Source: an uncultured Lachnospiraceae bacterium (GTDB lineage: Bacteria > Bacillota > Clostridia > Lachnospirales > Lachnospiraceae). Taken from it: a stretch of 5,395 bases of DNA. Every line of letters starts with the position of its first letter. Positions within the stretch are counted from its first letter, which is position 1. Under the pieces are notes generated by a model, which saw only the letters and a program-made list of their open reading frames with translations, had not been told where the DNA came from and made no database searches. A program made the translations under genes and the position numbers. Below are positions 1-4,353 of this stretch, piece after piece. Location: contig CAOJLW010000169.1 of NCBI GenBank assembly GCA_948438565.1, positions 1 through 5,395 of the forward strand. Reading direction: 5' to 3'.

Positions 1-1246
1 TAACCCCTACATAAATTTCAGAAATTTTATACCAGGTCGCATAATCCACAACACCAGTCACCGGCAGGCCAAACACAGACTGAAAGATTTCTACGGCTTC
101 CTGGGTCCTAGGGCCATAGATGCCGTCCGCGGCAATTGCCGGAATAGCCGGATATGCCCTGGAAATCCGCAAAAGCTGCGACTGCATCTGGCGAACCTTT
201 TCCCCGCGTGAGCCAAGCGAAAGATCCACTCTCGGCCAAGACGCCGGAATGCCGGCTATTTCATCCGCTTCGTTGACATACATATTGTTGCCATAATAAT
301 ATCTTAAAATTTCAATAAAACTATAACCCCTGTCTCCTAAATCCTTCGACCCCCACTGACTCATCCAATTCGGACAGCTGACCCGCTGGCCGTCGCAGTA
401 CTGGGTTAAAATCGGCTGCTTGACATTGGGTCTGGAAAGGTAACTTTGAAAAATATCATCAACCACTCGGGAAATATTTTCAAAAATATTCCGGCCATAC
501 ACCCATTTATGGTCAAATGCCGTAGAGGATGTAATCGTAAAATCATAGCCTTTGTTTCGATACCATTCCGTATAGACGCGATTCATCGTAAACGACATAA
601 TCGCCAGAATATTTGCACGGATTGTCGCGTCCGGCCAAGTGGCGTAGATTTCACTGGAAGCTACATTTTTAATATAGTCTTTGTAAGTGACATAATAATC
701 CCGCGCCGTATTGTCCGAAGGCGCCCCATCGTGCACAATGACATATTCCGGCACCACGACGCGGCTTAATACGATTTCGCCTGTCTCTTCCACCGGTTTA
801 ATCTCGTCCTCTGGAATTTTAGCGGGGAAATTCCCGAATAAGGTATTGGCGGGAATCACAATCGTATCAATCGGATTGATATCCGCCTGCTCAGAGGCCA
901 ATCGCACCCTCTGCACCGCCGTTTCACCGGAAAACACCTGTATACCGGAAACATTGACCGGAACATAGCCTTTTGCCGTCACTTGAATGGTATATTCCGC
1001 ATAGGGCTGCTGATCGGACGGCTCCATACTGTATTCTAACGGCGGCGTCCGAAGCGCTATCCGCTCTGTCTGCCCGGAAGAATTAGTAGTCACTTGTTCC
1101 AGCGTACTATCCGGTTCCCCAGTATAAGAAATCGTAACTTGTGCATTTTCAATCGGCAGTCTGCCGGATGGTGTTTCTACCTGAATCTGCAAACCGCCTT
1201 CATCCAACGTATCGTTCTGCAGATACCTGATATTTTGTTTGGACAT
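1..1246 (-). CDS. SleC-like spore cortex/cell-wall hydrolase (SpoIID-like domain plus peptidoglycan-binding domain), 3' end cut by window
   Basis: An open frame of 415 codons runs from the ATG at 1246 to the left edge without a stop, so the C-terminus is missing. Residues about 18-120 look like a beta-sandwich of the carboxypeptidase-regulatory/CNA-B kind (GGLQIQVETPSGRLPIENAQ). Residues about 160-335 resemble SpoIID and SleC: SSEIYATWPDATIRANILA at 197-215 matches the SpoIID catalytic-Glu segment, making E199 the likely catalytic acid, and CPNWMSQWGSKDLGD (291-305) followed by YYYGNN matches the GMSQWGA...HYY block. C284 and C291 flank a short loop. Residues about 341-415 are a PG_binding_1 domain (LGSRGEKVRQMQSQL, DGIYGPRTQEAVEIFQ). 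SleC enzymes degrade spore cortex peptidoglycan at germination; SpoIID is a lytic transglycosylase. There is no N-terminal hydrophobic signal, which fits a mother-cell cytoplasmic product. It is separated from the upstream tRNA by a terminator and has its own promoter candidate. The family call is fairly secure; whether this is the true SleC or one of several paralogues is open. Confidence 0.85.
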   Translation of the reverse strand, partial: MSKQNIRYLQNDTLDEGGLQIQVETPSGRLPIENAQVTISYTGEPDSTLEQVTTNSSGQTERIALRTPPLEYSMEPSDQQPYAEYTIQVTAKGYVPVNVSGIQVFSGETAVQRVRLASEQADINPIDTIVIPANTLFGNFPAKIPEDEIKPVEETGEIVLSRVVVPEYVIVHDGAPSDNTARDYYVTYKDYIKNVASSEIYATWPDATIRANILAIMSFTMNRVYTEWYRNKGYDFTITSSTAFDHKWVYGRNIFENISRVVDDIFQSYLSRPNVKQPILTQYCDGQRVSCPNWMSQWGSKDLGDRGYSFIEILRYYYGNNMYVNEADEIAGIPASWPRVDLSLGSRGEKVRQMQSQLLRISRAYPAIPAIAADGIYGPRTQEAVEIFQSVFGLPVTGVVDYATWYKISEIYVGV

Positions 1247-1252
1247 AAGGAT

Positions 1253-1257
1253 TCCTC
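1253..1257 (-). promoter_or_regulatory. Ribosome binding site of the SleC-like gene
   Basis: Reading the minus strand, GAGGA lies 6 bases before the ATG at 1246. No other in-frame start nearby has a comparable site, so it supports that start. Confidence 0.7.
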
Positions 1258-1274
1258 GTATTACTTCTCAATAA

Positions 1275-1302
1275 CAGTATATGCACAAAACTCTTCTATG
1301 GT
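1275..1302 (-). promoter_or_regulatory. Candidate mother-cell sigma (sigma-K/E-like) promoter of the SleC-like gene
   Basis: On the minus strand AC at 1302-1301 is followed after 17 bases by CATATACTG (1283-1275). The sigma-K consensus from Bacillus is AC, 16-17 bases, CATAnnnTA, so this matches except for the last base. A start near 1268 would give a leader of about 20 bases that contains the GAGGA ribosome site. It lies downstream of the tRNA terminator, as a separate unit needs. The motif is short, so chance is possible; support comes from the gene's spore-type function and a better copy before the amidase. Confidence 0.45.
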
Positions 1303-1356
1303 GCGCATTCTCAGGAAATTTTTATAGGCCAGTGATAATCGTCATGGTTTTCAACA

Positions 1357-1392
1357 TAAAAAAACGAATCTCTCAAAAGATTCGTTTTTTTA
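1357..1392 (-). terminator. Intrinsic terminator after the tRNA-Gly gene, symmetrical
   Basis: A perfect 14-bp inverted repeat (1357-1370 and 1379-1392) encloses an 8-base loop. The core CGAATC/GATTCG is flanked by seven A on one arm and seven T on the other, so the hairpin ends in a U run on either strand. It begins 2 bases past tRNA nucleotide 73 on the minus strand and should end the tRNA transcript and insulate the SleC-like gene. It could also stop plus-strand transcription, but no plus-strand gene is visible nearby. Confidence 0.9.
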
Positions 1393-1394
1393 AG

Positions 1395-1467
1395 AGCGAT
1401 AGACGGGACTCGAACCCGCGGTCTCGACCTTGGCAAGGTCGCGCGTTACCAACTACGCCAATAAATA
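1395..1467 (-). tRNA. tRNA-Gly (anticodon GCC) with a non-matching 5' acceptor strand, possible pseudogene
   Basis: From nucleotide 8 (1460) to 73 (1395) the cloverleaf is exact: U8 and G9, D stem GCGT/ACGC with loop AGTTGGTA, anticodon stem CGACC/GGTCG with loop TTGCCAA (anticodon GCC, glycine), a 5-base variable loop, T stem GCGGG/CCCGT with loop TTCGAGT, 3' acceptor strand CTATCGC and discriminator T73, as usual for bacterial tRNA-Gly. The seven bases that should form the 5' acceptor strand are TATTTAT (1467-1461) where GCGATAG is expected, and only two of seven could pair. CCA is not encoded: CTT follows T73. The promoter just upstream would start RNA near nucleotide 8. The gene may therefore be a decayed tRNA, an acceptor-less tRNA-like RNA, or an assembly error. 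Identity as tRNA-Gly-derived is sure; function is doubtful. Confidence 0.8.
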
Positions 1468-1495
1468 TACTACAGGAAAAATTGTATTTTGTCAA
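1467..1495 (-). promoter_or_regulatory. Sigma-A-like promoter of the tRNA-Gly unit
   Basis: On the minus strand a consensus -35 TTGACA (1495-1490) is followed after exactly 17 bases by TAGTAT (1472-1467), four of six matches to the -10 consensus. Transcription would start near 1460, which is inside the tRNA at about nucleotide 8. Normally several leader bases separate the -10 from the mature 5' end, so the promoter sits unusually close to the tRNA body. Confidence 0.6.
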
Positions 1496-1500
1496 CATAG

Positions 1501-1518
1501 AATTTCAAAAATTTCAAA
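1501..1518. repeat. Perfect tandem duplication of AATTTCAAA
   Basis: AATTTCAAA occurs at 1501-1509 and again at 1510-1518 without a spacer. It forms part of the A/T-rich block before the tRNA promoter. In such biased sequence two copies may be chance or slippage. Confidence 0.6.
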
Positions 1519-1538
1519 TATTTTTTTGCGGTTTTTTT
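1501..1538. other. Phased A/T tracts upstream of the tRNA promoter (UP-element or bend candidate)
   Basis: Short A/T tracts are centred near 1503, 1512, 1524 and 1535, spaced 9 to 12 bases, close to one helical turn. They include two runs of seven T on the plus strand (1521-1527 and 1532-1538). They lie directly upstream of the -35 of the tRNA promoter. Such tracts commonly bend DNA and bind the RNA polymerase alpha C-terminal domain at strong stable-RNA promoters; here that role is inferred. Confidence 0.4.
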
Positions 1539-1544
1539 ACAGAT

Positions 1545-1603
1545 ATGCAGCCGATGCATGGCAAGCGTTTTCCCAAGACAGAAAACGAAAACATCGGCCG
1601 CAT
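1545..1603 (-). repeat. Long imperfect hairpin downstream of the amidase gene
   Basis: Arms at 1545-1556 and 1592-1603 pair over 12 positions with one mismatch (A1549 against C1599). Inside, CGTTTTC (1566-1572) pairs with GAAAACG (1581-1587) around an 8-base loop, so the whole forms a two-storey stem-loop. It starts 28 bases past the amidase stop in the direction of transcription. No U run follows it on either strand, so it is not a canonical intrinsic terminator. It may stabilise the amidase mRNA 3' end or act as an atypical terminator; no function is shown. Confidence 0.5.
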
Positions 1604-1631
1604 CCGCTCCCAGTTTATGGACGGCAGACTC

Positions 1632-2489
1632 CTATTCCCTGGAGGCAATAATCATCGTCTGATAACCGTGATCCTTTAATTGTTGTTGCAGCTTTAAAGC
1701 GTCTTGCAGAGAATCCTCTTTTCCGGCTACAACGTGCAAAATCCCTCCGTCTTCAAAGACGTAACTGTGAAACCCCTGATCTACCAGCTGCTCCGCCAAA
1801 AAGTTAGCCGTCGTTTTATATCCGAACCTGCCGACTTCAACGCCATAGACCATCATCGTTTCGTGAACGGCGTCTTTTATTTCTTCCATGGAGGCGCAGC
1901 CTTCACACAGTTCTCCGGAAGTTTTTACATCTCCCCTCCCCTGTGCCGCAGCATTTCCTCCAAGCGGCGCCGACCGTTCAATCCCCATCGCAATTGCGCT
2001 GGCTATCTCATTAAAATTGTTGTCAAAGATTTCATTATCCCGATCATGGTTAATAAACCCAACTTCCACCAGGACGGCGGGCATTTCCGTACTGCGGAGC
2101 ACGACAAGGCCTGCCCGTTCCTCAATGCCAAGATTGGCAAACCCCACTTGCTCCAGTTCTTCATTGATCGCGTCCGCCATACGCTCGGCCCGTTCGTCCC
2201 CGCCAAAAATCAAGGTCTGCACGCCGTTATAGGTATTATCGTTTTCTCCCGAATTCCTGTGGAATGAGACAAAATAATCCGCTCCCGCTTCGTTGGCTAT
2301 CTGGGCCTTTTCATAAGGGGACTGATAAATATCCTCCGTCCTCGTATAAATCACATCATATCCCTGCTGTTCTAAAATTTTTCCGACTGCCAACGCCAGA
2401 CGCAGAGTGTCGTCTTTTTCTTTTCTGCCCTGGTACATCGCGCCATTGTCAAAGCCGCCATGCCCGGCATCGATTACAATTGTTGCCAC
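1632..2489 (-). CDS. N-acetylmuramoyl-L-alanine amidase (Amidase_3) with C-terminal SPOR domain, CwlC-like
   Basis: This zinc amidase should cut the bond between N-acetylmuramic acid and L-alanine in peptidoglycan. Numbering from the preferred GTG (285 aa), residues 3-172 are the Amidase_3 fold: zinc ligands H10 in DAGHGG, E24 in RKEKDD and H77 in SFHRNSG, with catalytic E142 in LVEVGFIN. SFHRNSG replaces the commoner SIHANAA. A linker of about 40 residues rich in Gly, Ala and Ser carries C195 and C198 (a CxxC). Residues about 214-282 form a SPOR domain, which binds denuded glycan. There is no signal peptide, as in Bacillus CwlC, a sigma-K mother-cell lysis enzyme of similar build. Start: GTG at 2489 has AGAGG 8 bases upstream and begins MATIVIDAGHGG, like relatives I recall; the in-frame ATG at 2507 (291 aa) has only AGGAT 13 bases away. 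The gene follows aspS by 51 bases to that ATG. Family is secure; mother-cell lysis as its role is inferred. Confidence 0.9.
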   Translation of the reverse strand: MATIVIDAGHGGFDNGAMYQGRKEKDDTLRLALAVGKILEQQGYDVIYTRTEDIYQSPYEKAQIANEAGADYFVSFHRNSGENDNTYNGVQTLIFGGDERAERMADAINEELEQVGFANLGIEERAGLVVLRSTEMPAVLVEVGFINHDRDNEIFDNNFNEIASAIAMGIERSAPLGGNAAAQGRGDVKTSGELCEGCASMEEIKDAVHETMMVYGVEVGRFGYKTTANFLAEQLVDQGFHSYVFEDGGILHVVAGKEDSLQDALKLQQQLKDHGYQTMIIASRE

Positions 2490-2497
2490 AGCTTCTG

Positions 2498-2502
2498 CCT
2501 CT
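2498..2502 (-). promoter_or_regulatory. Ribosome binding site supporting the GTG start of the amidase
   Basis: AGAGG on the minus strand lies 8 bases before the GTG at 2489, inside what would be codons 2-4 if the ATG at 2507 were used. A transcript from the promoter at 2520-2546 would contain this site but would leave the ATG only about 7 bases of leader. Confidence 0.5.
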
Positions 2503-2519
2503 ACCATATATTTTCTTAT

Positions 2520-2546
2520 TATCCTATGCAGAGGTTAAAAAAACGT
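2520..2546 (-). promoter_or_regulatory. Sigma-K-like promoter of the amidase gene
   Basis: On the minus strand AC (2546-2545), 16 bases, then CATAGGATA (2528-2520) matches every fixed position of the Bacillus sigma-K consensus (AC, 16-17 bases, CATAnnnTA). It lies in the 51-base gap after aspS, and the predicted RNA start is near 2514. Sigma-K is the late mother-cell factor, and the amidase resembles CwlC, which is sigma-K-controlled in Bacillus. Read-through from aspS remains possible because no terminator is visible in the gap. Confidence 0.6.
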
Positions 2547-2558
2547 ACCATGACCATC

Positions 2559-4340
2559 TCAATCCTGTATCAAAAGGCAAAGCTCCTCCAATTGTCCGGC
2601 GTCCACCGTCCCCGGAGCTTCTGTCATCAAGCAGGAAGCATCCTTGACTTTTGGAAACGCAATCACGTCACGGATCGAATCCGTATGCACCATATGCATC
2701 ACCAGCCGATCCAGGCCATAGGCAAGTCCGGCGTGCGGAGGAACCCCATATTGAAAAGCATCCAGCAAAAACCCAAACTGCTCATGCGCTGCTTCTTTGG
2801 TAAATCCCAAAACTTCAAACATCTTTTCCTGCACGTCATTTTGATGGATACGAACTGAGCCACCGCCCAATTCCGTCCCGTTTAAGACGATATCATAGGC
2901 TTTTGCCCGAACCGCGCCGGGATCGGAATCAATGTTGCCCCAATCCTCCTCCATGGGCATCGTAAACGGATGATGCATCGCCATAAAACGGTTTTCCTCA
3001 TCAGACCACTCTAACAGTGGAAAATCCGTAATCCATAAGAAATTGTAGCGGCTTTCATCCAAAAGTCCCAATTCTTTGGCCAATTCCAAACGCAATGCGC
3101 CCAGCACACTCCAGACGATTTTATCCTTATCCGCAGCAAACAGCAGCAAATCCCCAGGTTCGCCGTCCATAGCGCCTACCAATGCATGAAGCTCTTCTTC
3201 CGTCATAAACTTAGCGAACGACGATTTATACGTGCCGTCCGCATGAATGGATAAATAGGCCAGTCCTTTTGCCCCGTAGCCTTTTGCAAACTCGACCAGC
3301 TTATCAATCTTCTTCCTTGGCATCGCGCCCTGCCCTTTGGCATTGATCCCGCGAACTGAACCGCCGTTTTCCAAAGCTCCGGTAAATACGCCAAAACCAC
3401 AGCCGTCCACCAGCGCAGACACATTGCAAAGCTCCATCCCAAACCGCGTGTCCGGCTTGTCGGATCCAAAACGATCCATGGCCTCCTGCCATGGCATCCT
3501 AGGCAGCGGAAGCGCGATTTCCACGCCGGCCGCCTCACGAAAAACATATTGCAGCAGGCGTTCGTTGACGTCCATCACGTCGTCCATATCGACAAAAGAC
3601 AATTCCATATCCGCCTGTGTAAATTCCGGCTGCCGATCCGCGCGCAAATCCTCGTCACGGAAGCATTTTGCAATCTGAAAATAGCGATCGTAACCGGAAC
3701 ACATTAACAGCTGCTTAAATAACTGCGGCGACTGCGGCAGTGCATAAAAGCTGCCGGGATGTATACGGCTAGGCACCAGATAGTCTCTCGCCCCCTCCGG
3801 CGTCGATTTGCAGAGAATCGGCGTTTCAATCTCCAAAAAACCTTCTTTTGCCATAAAATCACGCATCAGATAAGCCACCTTGCTCCGCAAGATCAGATTT
3901 CTTTGAATATCCGGCCTGCGCAAATCAAGGTAGCGATATTTTAACCGCAGTTCCTCTTTTGTCTGGCTGTCCTTTTCCACCGGAAACGGCGGCGTCTCGG
4001 ATTCCGATAAAATCCGCAGCTGCCTGGCCACCACTTCAATCTCTCCCGTCTTTAAATTTTCATTGACCGCAGCCGTACGTCTCTGCACGTCCCCGACGAC
4101 TGCAATGACAAATTCGTTGCGCAGCGTCTGCGCTTTTGCAAAACCTTCGGCGCCTACGCACTCTTCATCCAATACAATCTGAAGAAGCCCCGAACGATCT
4201 CTGAGATCGACAAAAATCAGCGCGCCCAGATTCCTGCGCCGCTGCACCCATCCCATAACGGTGACGCTGCCACCGATATTTTCATTGGAAACTTCCGTAC
4301 ATCGATGGGATCGTTTCAACCCCTGCATTGACTCCGCCAT
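2559..4340 (-). CDS. aspS: Aspartate--tRNA ligase, bacterial type
   Basis: The enzyme charges tRNA-Asp with aspartate in the cytoplasm. At 593 aa it has the normal bacterial length. Residues about 8-110 are the OB-fold anticodon-binding domain (VMGWVQRRRNLGALIFVDLR). Class II motif 1 is around 168-183 (FLEIETPILCKSTPEG), the aspartate-binding QSPQLFKQ is at 203-210, motif 2 at 227-247 has FRDEDLRADRQPEFTQ, and motif 3 at 538-548 is GLAYGLDRLVM with R545. GTELGGGSVRIH (488-499) is also typical. The bacterial GAD insertion occupies about 300-420. L38 aligns with L30 of E. coli AspRS, where non-discriminating Asp/Asn enzymes often have His, so this one is probably Asp-specific. The ATG at 4340 has a strong ribosome site. 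The gene follows hisS by 11 bases, so the two are surely co-transcribed. No frameshift or missing motif is seen. Confidence 0.98.
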   Translation of the reverse strand: MAESMQGLKRSHRCTEVSNENIGGSVTVMGWVQRRRNLGALIFVDLRDRSGLLQIVLDEECVGAEGFAKAQTLRNEFVIAVVGDVQRRTAAVNENLKTGEIEVVARQLRILSESETPPFPVEKDSQTKEELRLKYRYLDLRRPDIQRNLILRSKVAYLMRDFMAKEGFLEIETPILCKSTPEGARDYLVPSRIHPGSFYALPQSPQLFKQLLMCSGYDRYFQIAKCFRDEDLRADRQPEFTQADMELSFVDMDDVMDVNERLLQYVFREAAGVEIALPLPRMPWQEAMDRFGSDKPDTRFGMELCNVSALVDGCGFGVFTGALENGGSVRGINAKGQGAMPRKKIDKLVEFAKGYGAKGLAYLSIHADGTYKSSFAKFMTEEELHALVGAMDGEPGDLLLFAADKDKIVWSVLGALRLELAKELGLLDESRYNFLWITDFPLLEWSDEENRFMAMHHPFTMPMEEDWGNIDSDPGAVRAKAYDIVLNGTELGGGSVRIHQNDVQEKMFEVLGFTKEAAHEQFGFLLDAFQYGVPPHAGLAYGLDRLVMHMVHTDSIRDVIAFPKVKDASCLMTEAPGTVDAGQLEELCLLIQD

Positions 4341-4345
4341 ATGCT

Positions 4346-4353
4346 CTCCTCCT
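4346..4353 (-). promoter_or_regulatory. Strong ribosome binding site of aspS overlapping the hisS stop
   Basis: AGGAGGAG on the minus strand lies 5 bases before the aspS ATG. Its first two bases are the last two of the hisS TAG stop (4354-4352). This layout suggests translational coupling of hisS and aspS and confirms the aspS start. Confidence 0.85.

Noticed and set aside
446..968. Two plus-strand open frames of 107 and 85 codons
   Set aside because: They lie antisense to the continuous SleC-like frame, overlap each other in different frames and show no recognisable domain.
1321..1354. TTGAAA and TATAAA as a sigma-A promoter before the SleC-like gene
   Set aside because: The spacer is 22 bases, far from the 17 preferred, and the sigma-K-like match further downstream fits the leader better.
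1395..1467. tRNA as an attachment site of an integrated element
   Set aside because: No integrase gene, no second copy of the tRNA 3' end and no foreign-looking gene occurs in the window.
1392..1470. Permuted or split tRNA that would supply the missing GCGATAG strand
   Set aside because: GCGATAG is not found on the minus strand just upstream or downstream of the tRNA body; its only plus-strand appearance is the complement of the 3' acceptor strand itself. Such genes are also not expected in Firmicutes.
1281..1679. Plus-strand frame of 132 codons and a nested one of 73 codons
   Set aside because: They run antisense through the terminator, the tRNA and the gap. The segment RRDSNPRSRPWQGRALPTTP is the familiar false peptide of an antisense-translated tRNA gene.
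2537..2543. Run of seven T after aspS as a terminator on the minus strand
   Set aside because: No stem-loop precedes it. It falls in the spacer of the sigma-K-like promoter.
1704..2858. Several plus-strand frames of 114-187 codons
   Set aside because: They are antisense shadows of the amidase and aspS, overlap each other and have no motif or ribosome site.
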